Shown: in pieces, positions 8,745-17,455 of the stretch
Position numbering within the stretch: position 1 is the first letter of the stretch
Layout: the number at the start of each line of letters is the position of its first letter
Source: Schleiferilactobacillus perolens DSM 12744
GTDB taxonomy: Bacteria; Bacillota; Bacilli; Lactobacillales; Lactobacillaceae
Reading direction: 5' to 3'
Length of the DNA stretch: 64,000 nt
NCBI RefSeq assembly: GCF_001435585.1
Contig: NZ_AZEC01000003.1
Span: forward strand, 236,954-300,953
Translations under genes and position numbers: made by a program
The notes under the pieces: generated by a model
Database searches by the model: none
What the model saw: only the letters and a program-made list of their open reading frames with translations
What the model was told of the DNA's origin: nothing

Positions 8745-9805
8745 TAGGCCACCGCATCTCCCTTCGGATCCAAGACCGTCACAGTCACGCCTTCTTGGCG
8801 CAACTGGGCAAAGGCGGCCGGAAACTTGCTGATATCGCCGCTGAGAATCACGATCAGGTTACCCACCGGGGTATCCTGCAGAAACTCCACATTCCCATAC
8901 AAAATATTGGCAGTGATACCAAATTGTTGATACAGATCGGCAATCAACGGCTGGTCCGTGCTGGCACCGACATAGGATAGATGCAGCAACTGGGCGTTAG
9001 CGGCGAGATTGATTACGGCCGGCTGGCGCCGGACTTCCGCAAGGGCCGTATCCAGTTGAGCTGCTGTGTTGATGAAGTCTTTGGTCAGCTGCTTTTGTGG
9101 TTTGGAGAAAATATCCAGCAATGGTCCCCGCTCCACGATCTCGCCCTCTTCCATCACGGCCACATGATGGCAAATGGCTTTCACCGCCGCCATTTCATGG
9201 GTAATCAAGACGATGGTAATCCCAAGATCTTGGTTGACCTGTTTCAGCAAATCCAGAATTTCACCGGTGGTTTTTGGATCAAGGGCGCTGGTGGCTTCGT
9301 CACACAACAGAATCTTGGGATCGTTGGCCAATGCCCGGGCAATGCCCACCCGCTGTTTTTGGCCGCCAGAGAGTTGCGCCGGATATGCGTCGGCCTTATC
9401 GTCCAGACCAACTAGATGTAATAGATCCTTGACCTTCTTCTCCCGCTGGGGCCGGGTCAATTGGCTGTACCGCAAGGGATAATCAATATTATCGGCGATG
9501 GTACGGGAATTCATCAGATTGAAGTGTTGAAAAATCATGCCGATCTTGCGGCGTGCCTGGCGCAGCTGACTGGTATTCAGTTTGCCCAAAGTTTGGCCAT
9601 TGACCACCGCCGTTCCGCTGGTGGGTAATTGCAGATAGTTCATGGTCCGAACGAGGGTGGATTTACCTGCGCCGGAATAACCGACGATCCCGTAAACATC
9701 ACCTCTTTCGACTTGTAAAGAGACATCTTTGACCGCATGTACGGTGCTTTTCTTATCACGGAAGGTCACCGTGATGTGTTCTAAATCAATAATGGGTTCA
9801 CTCAT
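8744..9805 (-). CDS. metN: Methionine ABC transporter ATP-binding protein MetN
   Basis: ATPase of the MetNIQ importer, 353 residues. Walker A GYSGAGKS, signature LSGGQKQR, Walker [13 protein letters not shown] and the switch histidine (LITHEM) are all intact. The C-terminal part (about 270-350) is the ligand-sensing NIL domain, which in this family binds methionine and inhibits transport. An upstream GTG overlaps the ribosome site AAAGGAG, so ATG 9805 is chosen. Translated together with metI. Confidence 0.94.
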   Translation of the reverse strand: MSEPIIDLEHITVTFRDKKSTVHAVKDVSLQVERGDVYGIVGYSGAGKSTLVRTMNYLQLPTSGTAVVNGQTLGKLNTSQLRQARRKIGMIFQHFNLMNSRTIADNIDYPLRYSQLTRPQREKKVKDLLHLVGLDDKADAYPAQLSGGQKQRVGIARALANDPKILLCDEATSALDPKTTGEILDLLKQVNQDLGITIVLITHEMAAVKAICHHVAVMEEGEIVERGPLLDIFSKPQKQLTKDFINTAAQLDTALAEVRRQPAVINLAANAQLLHLSYVGASTDQPLIADLYQQFGITANILYGNVEFLQDTPVGNLIVILSGDISKFPAAFAQLRQEGVTVTVLDPKGDAVA

Positions 9806-9890
9806 CGGGGTGCCCACTCCTTTCTATTGAAAGAACGCACAAACCGACCCGGGTTGGCGGATCGGTAATGGCGTCTATTCAGCTGGTCAG

Positions 9891-11234
9891 TCACTTGGCT
9901 AGATCTTCAAAAATATGATCCAGAAAGTCAATCCCCTGATGATAATCTGCGATCCGGATGTTTTCGTTTGGGGCGTGGGGACCGCTCTGGGCATAACCAA
10001 TACCAAAGGCCAGCAGTGGCGCATGCAGGTAATGATTGAACAGATACATCGGTCCGGTACCCGCGGAACTGGGCAGCAGTTCGACTTGATCATCGCCATA
10101 GATGGCCTTTGCGACAGTGGTGATACGACTGACTAAGGGTGCATCAAGACCAGAACGGTAGCTCTTTTCACCCATCAAGTATTCTACCTTAATGTCAGCG
10201 AAACCGTGTTTTTTTAAGTGGGCACGCACAAGATCGGCCACTTCTTCTGGATCCAAATCTGGGACAAGGCGAATGTCGAGTTTAGCGCGCGCGGTATGGG
10301 GCAAAACGGTTTTGACCCCTTCGCCTTCGTATCCACCGGTCAAACCGGCAATGTTGAGGGTGGGGGAGAACGCGGCCGCACCGGCAATATCGTCAGTTAG
10401 GAAAGGCCGAGTTAAGCCGTGGGCGGTTTTGATCGCCGCACCATCCACGTTTTCGGCAGCCACTAATTGCTTCTCCCGGTCAGTGGGCGGGACGATCTTG
10501 TCGGTGAGACCGTCGATGAGCAGTTTATTGGTGCCCACTGCGCGCAATGTACTTAACGCCTGGACGAGGCGGACACCGGCACCTTCAATGAAAGCGGCGG
10601 TGGAAGAATGGATGTCTTCTGCCGCGGTGGTGGCGACGAGGTCGATACAGCAAATTCCTTTATTCCCACCCGTAATTTGTAATTGCTCTTGCGCATTCTT
10701 GCTGCCGGATTCCCAAACCACAACATCTGCTTTGAAGGTATCGGCGTATTTTTCCAGATACTTCTCCAAGTGCTGGCTGGCGATTTCTTCTTCACCTTCC
10801 AGCAGGAACTTCACTCGACATGGCCAGTCGCCATGCTCCGCATGATAAATACGCAGTGCACACAACCGGGCAATTAAGTCGCCCTTACAATCTGCGGTGC
10901 CCCGACCGACCAGCTTGCCGTCTTTCTCAGTCAAGGTAAACGGTTCTGAGTGCCATAAGTCCAACGGTTCTGGCGGTTGCACATCATAGTGATTGTAAAA
11001 AAGGATCGTTGGCGTGGTCGCGGTCACATGCTCTGGAGTGAACTCGCCATGGATGACTGGGTTGGGCCAGTCAGAAAACACTTCAGCTTGCCCGCCAATC
11101 TTGGTGATCAGTTGCTGGAGAAAGGCGACAGTTTCAGGAATCCCTTTTTTCTGGGCGGAAACGGAAGGAATGGCAATATACTCCGCTAAATAGTGGGTAA
11201 ATTGATCAATGATTTGCTGTTTATCGACGCTCAT
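9891..11234 (-). CDS. M20 family metallo-dipeptidase / deacylase
   Basis: Cytoplasmic zinc hydrolase of the M20/M25/M40 family, 447 residues. Metal and catalytic residues are visible: HYD (near residue 88), GRGTADCKGD (near 118), the EGEEE pair (near 152) and the late histidine in SGPHAPNENI. These enzymes cleave dipeptides or N-acyl amino acids. The gene lies inside the methionine importer operon, between metQ and metN, with 30 to 90 base gaps and its own AAAGGAG. The context suggests release of methionine from imported Met-dipeptides or N-acyl-methionine, but that specificity is inference. Confidence 0.88.
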   Translation of the reverse strand: MSVDKQQIIDQFTHYLAEYIAIPSVSAQKKGIPETVAFLQQLITKIGGQAEVFSDWPNPVIHGEFTPEHVTATTPTILFYNHYDVQPPEPLDLWHSEPFTLTEKDGKLVGRGTADCKGDLIARLCALRIYHAEHGDWPCRVKFLLEGEEEIASQHLEKYLEKYADTFKADVVVWESGSKNAQEQLQITGGNKGICCIDLVATTAAEDIHSSTAAFIEGAGVRLVQALSTLRAVGTNKLLIDGLTDKIVPPTDREKQLVAAENVDGAAIKTAHGLTRPFLTDDIAGAAAFSPTLNIAGLTGGYEGEGVKTVLPHTARAKLDIRLVPDLDPEEVADLVRAHLKKHGFADIKVEYLMGEKSYRSGLDAPLVSRITTVAKAIYGDDQVELLPSSAGTGPMYLFNHYLHAPLLAFGIGYAQSGPHAPNENIRIADYHQGIDFLDHIFEDLAK

Positions 11235-11266
11235 AGAAAGCTCCTTTCAATGGCTGCTGTTTAAAT

Positions 11267-12115
11267 TTATTTGAGGGTGATATCCCATGCTGGAATGTCG
11301 GCACCCTTATAGTACTTTTGCAAAAGCTTCTTGGTGGCTTCTGTTTGATAAGCCTTGACCAAGTCCAAGTAAGTCTTGTTCTTGGCGTCCTTCTTATTGG
11401 CAGCGATGATGTTGATGTAAGGCTTGGACTTCTTGTTGACTTTTTCAACGTACAATGCGGACTTAGGATTCAATCCGGCATCATTAGCCACACCATCATT
11501 GACAACGGCGGCAGTGGCATCCGATAAAGCCCGGGCAGTTTGTGCGGCGTCCAAAGCAGTGATCTTCAAGTTCAACTTGTTTTCAGTAATATCGGCGGTT
11601 GTCGGTAATGCTTTCTTGTCCAGCTTGATCAAACCGATGGTGGCTAAGACATTCAATGCCCGACCTTCGTTGGTGGCATCGTTCGGGATGGCAATTTCGT
11701 CACCCTTCTTGATATCCTTGACGGACTTGATTTTCTTAGAATACAACCGGATCGGTGCTAAGACTGTATCGCCAATGCTGACGATGTCGGACTTGTGGGC
11801 CTTGTTCCAGTTGTCCAGGAAGAATTGGTGCTGGAAGGCATTGAGATCAATGGAACCGTCGCTCAACGCGGCGTTGGGTTGGTTGTAATCGGTGAATTTA
11901 GTGATCTTTAAGTCAATGTTGTACTTTTTCTTGGCGACTTTACCGACAGCCTGCCAGATCCGGTCATCACTGCCCATGATCCCGATTTTAACGGTCTTAG
12001 CGGCAGATGAACCAGCGGCACTGTTGCTCTTATTGCTGCCGCAAGCAGCGAGTAAGAAGAATAACGGCAAAGCCAAAGCGATGGTAATTAACGTTCTTTT
12101 CAATGATTTCTTCAT
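11267..12115 (-). CDS. metQ: Methionine-binding lipoprotein MetQ (NlpA family)
   Basis: Surface lipoprotein that captures methionine for the MetNI importer, 282 residues. It begins with a basic N-terminus, a hydrophobic core and the lipobox LAAC (Cys about residue 25), then a Ser/Ala-rich linker. NlpA-family features follow: VKIGIMGSDDRIWQ, TDYNQPNAALSDGSID and DEIAIPNDATNEGRAL. First gene of the operon, about 220 bases downstream of the T-box terminator, with a family 1 repeat in between. Ribosome site TTGGAGGA. Confidence 0.95.
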   Translation of the reverse strand: MKKSLKRTLITIALALPLFFLLAACGSNKSNSAAGSSAAKTVKIGIMGSDDRIWQAVGKVAKKKYNIDLKITKFTDYNQPNAALSDGSIDLNAFQHQFFLDNWNKAHKSDIVSIGDTVLAPIRLYSKKIKSVKDIKKGDEIAIPNDATNEGRALNVLATIGLIKLDKKALPTTADITENKLNLKITALDAAQTARALSDATAAVVNDGVANDAGLNPKSALYVEKVNKKSKPYINIIAANKKDAKNKTYLDLVKAYQTEATKKLLQKYYKGADIPAWDITLK

Positions 12116-12136
12116 GATGATGTTCCTCCAATTTTG

Positions 12137-12257
12137 AGAGAGGGCGCAGCGGACCGGTTAGAAGCGTCGGGATAAGGGTAAGCAAGCAGAAAACCCGCAC
12201 TTAGGTTTTATGCTTGCTTACCCTTATCCCCTAGCTTCTGGTCCGCGTAGCCCGTTT
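12137..12257. repeat. Family 1 long-hairpin repeat, full copy A
   Basis: A 121-bp palindromic repeat in the metQ leader. Outer pairs: GGGC/GCCC, GCGGACC/GGTCCGC and AGAAGC/GCTTCT. They enclose a perfect 20-bp arm (12169-12188 with 12211-12230) whose sequence is unrelated to the arms of copies B and C. The loop keeps the family pattern AAAACCCG..CTTAGGTTTT and the 3' end keeps CCCGTTT. It sits after the T-box terminator, so read-through transcripts would contain it. Confidence 0.85.
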
Positions 12258-12332
12258 GAGATAAGGACAGGATTCAAGTTACGTACACACGATGTCTTCA
12301 CATCCGACTCCCTGTCGACCGAAAGTGGGATG

Positions 12333-12631
12333 CAAAAAAACTCCGCTCCTAGTATAAAAACTAGAAGCGGAGTTCCCGCGGTACCATTCTAATTCACGCC
12401 TTGATTTACACCAAAACGCCTCGCCAACGTACAGACACCAATTGTGCCGTCATACGCGTGCATGATAATGGATGCCAGCCATTGCAGTCTTACCAAAAAG
12501 GTTCGATGCACCGATTCCAGGCCATTTTCGCGCCGCCGCACTACCTCACTCTCAGCTACCGTGAGTTTTCTGTACAGTCTAAGCTTCGCTACTTTCCTGT
12601 TCTCGTCGTTTTTTCGCAACTTGAATTGTTA
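12333..12631 (-). promoter_or_regulatory. T-box leader, tRNA-Met specific, of metQ operon
   Basis: Minus-strand leader RNA sensing uncharged tRNA. Visible parts: Stem I with CAGG (12594-12597 region) pairing to CCTG on both sides of the specifier loop GAAAATGG, giving specifier AUG (Met); the T-box sequence AATGGTACCGCGG (12376-12388); and the terminator AACTCCGCTTCTAG / CTAGGAGCGGAGTT followed by seven U. Uncharged tRNA-Met should stabilise the antiterminator and allow metQ transcription. Confidence 0.93.
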
Positions 12632-12637
12632 AAGATG

Positions 12638-12666
12638 ATGATAGCCAGGTGAAAAGGAAATGTCAA
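12638..12666 (-). promoter_or_regulatory. Promoter of metQ operon
   Basis: Minus strand: perfect -35 TTGACA (12666-12661), 17-base spacer, -10 TATCAT (12643-12638), about seven bases before the start of the T-box leader. Confidence 0.8.
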
Positions 12667-12676
12667 GCATTTAGTT

Positions 12677-12712
12677 CAGAGGGCGGAGCCGACCGGTTAG
12701 AAGCGACCCGTT
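12677..12712. repeat. Family 1 repeat, collapsed remnant
   Basis: The 5' flank of family 1 (GGGCGGAGCCGACCGG, then AGAAGCG) is followed almost directly by the terminal CCCGTTT. The whole hairpin between them is missing, as expected from deletion across the palindrome. It abuts the metQ promoter and is followed by a family 2 minimal copy. Confidence 0.65.
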
Positions 12713-12747
12713 TGTGGGGGCGATTGTAAAGGGGGGCCCTCGCCAGC

Positions 12748-12808
12748 CGTGCCAAAGCTGCGCAATCTCCAGCCCATTTCAGCCTCCGATTGCTCCGAAT
12801 TGGCACTA
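12748..12808. repeat. Family 2 branched repeat, minimal copy
   Basis: Short relative of the 180-bp repeats at 38261 and 50574. It keeps P1 (GTGCCAA 12749-12755 / TTGGCAC 12800-12806) and P2 (GCAATC 12762-12767 / GATTGC 12788-12793), but all inner helices are replaced by about 20 bases. The P2 pair differs from that in both long copies yet still pairs. Confidence 0.75.
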
Positions 12809-12974
12809 CCAGCGTAGCATCAGCTTCCCTTACTAGTCTTAATTGTACCAAGTCGAAGTCACTTTTCTCCAATCTGCCCAAATTCATCCACGCCACTTGT
12901 TACGAGTGCCCAAAACACGTTTTTTTCGCGTTTTTTCGTAGTGCCGTAATCGTTTTCGTGCTATGGTGGAAGTA

Positions 12975-13002
12975 TTGAAAGCTAAGCATAATTAGCTTTC
13001 AA
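12975..13002. promoter_or_regulatory. Palindrome upstream of GH13 gene (possible operator)
   Basis: Perfect 11-bp inverted repeat TTGAAAGCTAA / TTAGCTTTCAA with a 6-base centre, about 70 bases before the glucosidase start. A smaller hairpin ACGGGT/ACCCGT follows at 13034-13050. No T-run, so an operator or leader structure is likelier than a terminator. The 12813-12970 stretch shows no gene. Confidence 0.5.
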
Positions 13003-13072
13003 AACAGTGTCACAGCACGATTGAGCAGACGTAAACGGGTTTTGACCCGTGACAAAAAGGAGTGTTTTTTCA

Positions 13073-14734
13073 ATGGACAAGCATTGGTGGCAAGAAGCAG
13101 TTGTATATCAGGTCTATCCGCGGTCATTCCAGGATTCCAATGACGATGGCATTGGTGATCTGGAAGGGGTACGCCAGCGCCTAGATTACATCAAGAAATT
13201 AGGGGCAGACGTAATTTGGTTAAATCCAATTTATCGTTCCCCCAATGATGACAACGGCTACGACATCAGTAATTATGAATCCATCATGCCGGACTTTGGG
13301 ACGATGGCTGATTTTGATAAATTACTTAAGGATGCCCATGCCAAAGGCTTGAAGATCGTGATGGACCTGGTGGTTAACCACACGTCCGATGAACACCACT
13401 GGTTCATGGAAAGCCGTAAGAGTCGGGATAATGCGTATCGGGATTACTATATCTGGCAAGATCCCGTCGACGGTCATGCCCCCAATGATTGGCAATCGTC
13501 ATTTTCGGGCAGCGCGTGGCAGCTTGACGAAACTACCGGCCAATATTACCTGCATCTTTTCTCCAAGAAACAACCCGACTTAAACTGGCGCAATACCAAG
13601 GTGCGCAAGAGCATCTATGACATGATGACCTGGTGGCTGGATAAGGGAATTGATGGTTTCCGAATGGATGTCATCAACTTGATTTCTAAGACCAAGGATT
13701 TTGCCCCGTCGGCGGCGCATCCTGTTCCTCGGCGTCCAGCCAATGGCCCCCATGTCCATGAATACTTACAAGAAATGAACAAGCAGGTATTGAGCAAATA
13801 CGACATTATGACCGTCGGTGAAACGCCCAGCGTGCACCCGAAAGACGCGTTGCAATATGCCGGTTTCAATACCCACGAGCTCGATATGGTATTCCAATTT
13901 GAACATATGGGTATCGATAGCGACAAGGAACTCGGTAAGTGGCGGCCGCAGCCATGGCAGTTGAGCCAGTTGAAGACCATCATGAGTAAATGGCAAACCG
14001 AATTAAATGGTCAGGCGTGGAATTCGCTGTATTGGAATAACCACGATCAGCCCCGAGTTGTCTCCCGTTTTGGTAATGACACCCCGGAATTCCGGGAACG
14101 TTCTGCCAAGATGCTGGGGGCTGTGTTGCATTTCCAACAGGGGACACCGTATATTTATCAAGGCGAAGAAATCGGCATGACCAATGTAGCCAGCTTCAAC
14201 TCCATTGAGGATTATCGGGATATCGAAACACTGAATGCTTATCGGGAACTGGTAGAAGAGAAAAAGGTGCTGACCCATCCAGAAATGATGGCTGCCATTC
14301 ATCATTCTTCCCGGGACAATGCCCGGACTCCGATGCAGTGGGATAATTCTGTCAACGCTGGTTTTGCACCAGAAGGCGTGGACCCGTGGATTGCTGTCAA
14401 TGCCAACTTTGACACAGTCAATGTGAAGGCGGCGTTGGCCGATCCGAATTCCGTATTCTATTTCTATCAAAAGATGAACGAATTGCGGAAACAATACCCG
14501 ATCATCACGTATGGCGATTATACATTATTGGCCCCGGAAGATGAGCAGACCTGGACGTATACCCGTCAGTTAGATGGACAAACGTTGAAGTTAACAGCGA
14601 ACTTCACTAAGGAAGCCGTCACGCGGGACGAAGCCGCGGAACTGCCAGACAGTCAACTCATTCTGAGCAACTATGATGATGACCAAGGCAAGCAATTGCG
14701 GGCATACGAAGTCAAAGTCTATCTGACGAAGTAA
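13073..14734 (+). CDS. GH13 alpha-glucosidase, oligo-1,6-glucosidase type
   Basis: Cytoplasmic retaining alpha-glucosidase of glycoside hydrolase family 13, 553 residues. The four conserved regions are present: DLVVNHTS (region I), GFRMDVIN with the catalytic Asp (about residue 196, region II), TVGET with the acid/base Glu (region III) and NNHDQPR (region IV). The Val after the nucleophile is typical of enzymes cleaving alpha-1,6 bonds (isomaltose, panose) or trehalose-6-phosphate, as opposed to maltases with Thr or Ala. ATG 13073 has AAGGAG ten bases upstream; an earlier in-frame codon overlaps that site. Monocistronic, ending at a strong terminator. Confidence 0.88.
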   Translation: MDKHWWQEAVVYQVYPRSFQDSNDDGIGDLEGVRQRLDYIKKLGADVIWLNPIYRSPNDDNGYDISNYESIMPDFGTMADFDKLLKDAHAKGLKIVMDLVVNHTSDEHHWFMESRKSRDNAYRDYYIWQDPVDGHAPNDWQSSFSGSAWQLDETTGQYYLHLFSKKQPDLNWRNTKVRKSIYDMMTWWLDKGIDGFRMDVINLISKTKDFAPSAAHPVPRRPANGPHVHEYLQEMNKQVLSKYDIMTVGETPSVHPKDALQYAGFNTHELDMVFQFEHMGIDSDKELGKWRPQPWQLSQLKTIMSKWQTELNGQAWNSLYWNNHDQPRVVSRFGNDTPEFRERSAKMLGAVLHFQQGTPYIYQGEEIGMTNVASFNSIEDYRDIETLNAYRELVEEKKVLTHPEMMAAIHHSSRDNARTPMQWDNSVNAGFAPEGVDPWIAVNANFDTVNVKAALADPNSVFYFYQKMNELRKQYPIITYGDYTLLAPEDEQTWTYTRQLDGQTLKLTANFTKEAVTRDEAAELPDSQLILSNYDDDQGKQLRAYEVKVYLTK

Positions 14735-14745
14735 TTTTAGCAATC

Positions 14746-14778
14746 AAAAAAGCGTGATCAGGCGGATCACGCTTTTTT
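14746..14778. terminator. Bidirectional terminator, GH13 gene / asd
   Basis: AAAAAAGCGTGATC / GATCACGCTTTTTT stem with a 5-base loop; serves both convergent genes. Confidence 0.9.
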
Positions 14779-14783
14779 GGTGC

Positions 14784-15869
14784 TTACTGAAAGAGTGCGG
14801 CACTACCGGCCGGGACATAAATCAAATCACGTTTGACCAATTCCTCACCGATTTGAACGGCGTTCCAAGCGGCACCTTTTAACAAATTATCGGACACAAC
14901 CCACATATGGTACGCGCCTGGATTTTCCTCATCCGCCCGAATCCGGCCGATGAAGGTATCCCGTTTGCCAGTAGCGTTCAAAGGTTGGGGATAAAGCTGG
15001 TGGGAGGGATCATCTTGGACAACCACGCCTGGTGCCTTTGCTAAAACTGATCGTAATTCAGCGGGTGTTGGATGCTGATCGGTTTCGAAGTACACCGTTT
15101 CACCGTGACTGATAGGTACTGGGACCCTGACACAGGTAGCGGTCACTTTGGGCAATGCGGCATTCTTGTCATTCATCATGATCTTTTTGGTTTCGTGAAT
15201 CATTTTCCACTCTTCGTGGGTGTAGCCATCATCTTCAAACACATCAATCTGCGGTAAAAGATTGAAGGCTAACGGATAATGATTGTCGCCACCGCGGACG
15301 GGCAGAATTTGGGCATCCATCGGTTGATCGTTGACATAGGCCTTGGCCTCCGCCAACAATTCGTTCAACGCACTTTGCCCAGCGCCGCTGGCCGCCTGAT
15401 ACGTGGAAACGATAACCTGGTGGAGACCAAATTGTTGGCGGATAGGTTCTAATGCGACCACCATTTGGATGGTGGAACAGTTCGGGTTGGCGATAATGCC
15501 ATGGTGATTCGCCAGGGCTGCCGCATTCACTTCTGGTACCACCAACGGTACGTGATCGTTCATGCGCCAATAACTGGTGTTATCGATACAGACTGCTCCT
15601 GCCGCAACAGCCGCCGGCAGCAACTGTTTTGACACACTACCACCCGCCGAGGCCAAGACCAAATCGACTCCGGCAAAGGAATCTGGCGTGGCCTCTTCAA
15701 CAGTCACGGACTGTCCCTTGAAGCTTAACTGCTTGCCCGCCGACCGTGCAGAGGCCAGTAAACGGATCTGTTTCACTGGAATCTGAGAAACAGCCAATTG
15801 ACTAATCAACCGCGTCCCCACCGCGCCAGTAGCCCCTAAAATGGCCACAGTATATTCTTTTTCTGCCAC
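14784..15869 (-). CDS. asd: Aspartate-semialdehyde dehydrogenase
   Basis: Reduces aspartyl phosphate to aspartate semialdehyde with NADPH, the second step of the aspartate pathway to homoserine, methionine, threonine and lysine. About 361 residues, the normal family length. The NADP-binding GATGAVG lies at residues 10-16, the catalytic Cys in NPNCSTIQ near residue 130, and the substrate-binding HGETV further on. The start is GTG 15869, seven bases after AAAAGGAG; the longer open frame upstream contains the promoter. Divergent from lysC, the preceding enzyme. Confidence 0.93.
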   Translation of the reverse strand: MAEKEYTVAILGATGAVGTRLISQLAVSQIPVKQIRLLASARSAGKQLSFKGQSVTVEEATPDSFAGVDLVLASAGGSVSKQLLPAAVAAGAVCIDNTSYWRMNDHVPLVVPEVNAAALANHHGIIANPNCSTIQMVVALEPIRQQFGLHQVIVSTYQAASGAGQSALNELLAEAKAYVNDQPMDAQILPVRGGDNHYPLAFNLLPQIDVFEDDGYTHEEWKMIHETKKIMMNDKNAALPKVTATCVRVPVPISHGETVYFETDQHPTPAELRSVLAKAPGVVVQDDPSHQLYPQPLNATGKRDTFIGRIRADEENPGAYHMWVVSDNLLKGAAWNAVQIGEELVKRDLIYVPAGSAALFQ

Positions 15870-15960
15870 AACAATTCTCCTTTTTCTGAAAATATATGTG
15901 AATATGTAGTGCAAAGATTGGGATGGGACAAAATTATGAACGCTTCTGGATATGGTGCTA

Positions 15961-16022
15961 ACATTATTGCGCGTGCCATTAGATGTCAAGCACTTGACAA
16001 AAAAGTGAATTATCGATTAACT
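15961..16022. promoter_or_regulatory. Back-to-back promoters of asd and lysC
   Basis: The palindrome TGTCAAG-CA-CTTGACA (15984-15999) supplies a TTGACA -35 box in each direction. On the minus strand a 17-base spacer leads to TAATGT (15966-15961) for asd. On the plus strand a 17-base spacer leads to a weak TTAACT (16017-16022) for lysC. The two promoters share almost the same -35 DNA and should compete. Confidence 0.6.
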
Positions 16023-16057
16023 TAGGTCAATTATATTGGGAAGCGGGCGGCTATTTC

Positions 16058-17422
16058 GTGAAGGTCATCAAGTTTGGCGGTTCCTCACTGGCAACAGGGT
16101 CTGAAGTGGAGAAGGCCATCAATATTGTCCGCGCAGATCCCGCCCGGCAAGTGATGGTGGTTTCAGCTCCCGGTAAGCGATTCAGCGGTGATGTCAAGGT
16201 GACCGATTTATTGAGCGAATTAGCGACCGCCACTCAAGCTGGTCAAGACACCACCACCTTGGTAGAACAAATATTGGTCCGGTACATGACCATTGCGGAC
16301 CACTTCGAGTTAGACGGTCAGCGAGTGGGGGATCATTTTCGCAATCATTTACAGACGATTGCTGAAACCGATTATCCCAATTCAGAGTTTTTGTTCGCTG
16401 CCTTTCTTGCCCAGGGAGAATGGATGAATGCCCATCTCATTGCTCAGATCATGGCCAAACTGCACCTCAATGCCCGCTGTGTATCGCCGGCCGACTTAGG
16501 CATGGTCGTGGTGGGATCGCCCCGCCAAGCACAGTTGGCGCCCAGCAGTTATGACCGGTTGGCGGATTTCCCTTTAATTCCGGGGGAAACCATCGTGGTA
16601 CCCGGTTTTTTTGCATTTGATCAGCAGGGCCACATAGCCATGTTTGCTCGGGGCGGTTCAGATATTACCGGGGCCATTTTGGCCCGGGGATTGGGCGCAA
16701 CCTTGTATGAAAACTTCACAGATGTCTCGGCCATTTATGCGGCTGATCCACATATCATTGCCCATCCCCGGCCGATTAATACCCTCACTTATCGGGAAAT
16801 GCGAGAGCTGGCCTATGCCGGTTTTTCGGTGTTCAATGATGAAGCAATCATTCCCGCAATCCAAGGTAATATTCGTATCAACATCAAGAATACCAATGAT
16901 CCCGAGGCCCCCGGGACGATGATTGCTCCCACAAAAGAAGTGAATCACCATCACTTGATCACTGGGATCGCGGCCAGCGACGGATACACGGTGCTATACA
17001 TTCATCGCTATTTATTAAACCGAGAAGTTGGGATGACGATGAAAATTTTGCAAGTGCTGGCTAAATATCACGTCAGTTATGACCAGATGCCCGGGGGCAT
17101 TGACGATTTATCGATTATTTTTGCTAAAAAGCATCTCACGACTACCATCGAGGCCGCATTGACCCGGGAAATCACCACGGCGGTAGCGCCTGATCGGTTG
17201 AAGTGGCTGCCAGATTTGGCGATCGTGGAGGTCGTGGGTGAGGGCTTATCCCACCGAACGGATCTCATTGCCCGCATTTTGACCCAGTTAGCCACCGTCG
17301 AAATCGCGCCGGTGATTATCAGCCAAGGAGCGGCCCGGATCAATCTCACAATTGGTGTCGATACGACCCAAGCCGCGGCCGCCGTCCAGGCGCTTTATGC
17401 CCTGAGTGAAGAAGAAAAATAG
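16058..17422 (+). CDS. lysC: Aspartate kinase
   Basis: Phosphorylates aspartate, the committed step of the aspartate pathway. 454 residues: kinase domain starting KFGGSSLA (residues 5-12), with the substrate-binding GGSDITGA near residue 205, then two C-terminal ACT regulatory domains (about 300-450). Start is GTG 16058 with a weak purine-rich site. First gene of lysC-metA-hom, which favours a role in homoserine and methionine supply; the feedback ligand cannot be read by eye. Confidence 0.93.
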   Translation: MKVIKFGGSSLATGSEVEKAINIVRADPARQVMVVSAPGKRFSGDVKVTDLLSELATATQAGQDTTTLVEQILVRYMTIADHFELDGQRVGDHFRNHLQTIAETDYPNSEFLFAAFLAQGEWMNAHLIAQIMAKLHLNARCVSPADLGMVVVGSPRQAQLAPSSYDRLADFPLIPGETIVVPGFFAFDQQGHIAMFARGGSDITGAILARGLGATLYENFTDVSAIYAADPHIIAHPRPINTLTYREMRELAYAGFSVFNDEAIIPAIQGNIRINIKNTNDPEAPGTMIAPTKEVNHHHLITGIAASDGYTVLYIHRYLLNREVGMTMKILQVLAKYHVSYDQMPGGIDDLSIIFAKKHLTTTIEAALTREITTAVAPDRLKWLPDLAIVEVVGEGLSHRTDLIARILTQLATVEIAPVIISQGAARINLTIGVDTTQAAAAVQALYALSEEEK

Positions 17423-17455
17423 GACCTAGACAGATAAACTATTGAGGTGATTGGT

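Noticed and set aside
10192-10845. 217-codon open frame on the plus strand
   Set aside because: Lies wholly antisense to the M20 peptidase gene, low-complexity Ser/Ala/Arg composition, no ribosome site.
12389-12619. 76-codon open frame on the minus strand upstream of metQ
   Set aside because: The DNA is explained by the T-box leader, with Stem I, specifier, T-box and terminator.
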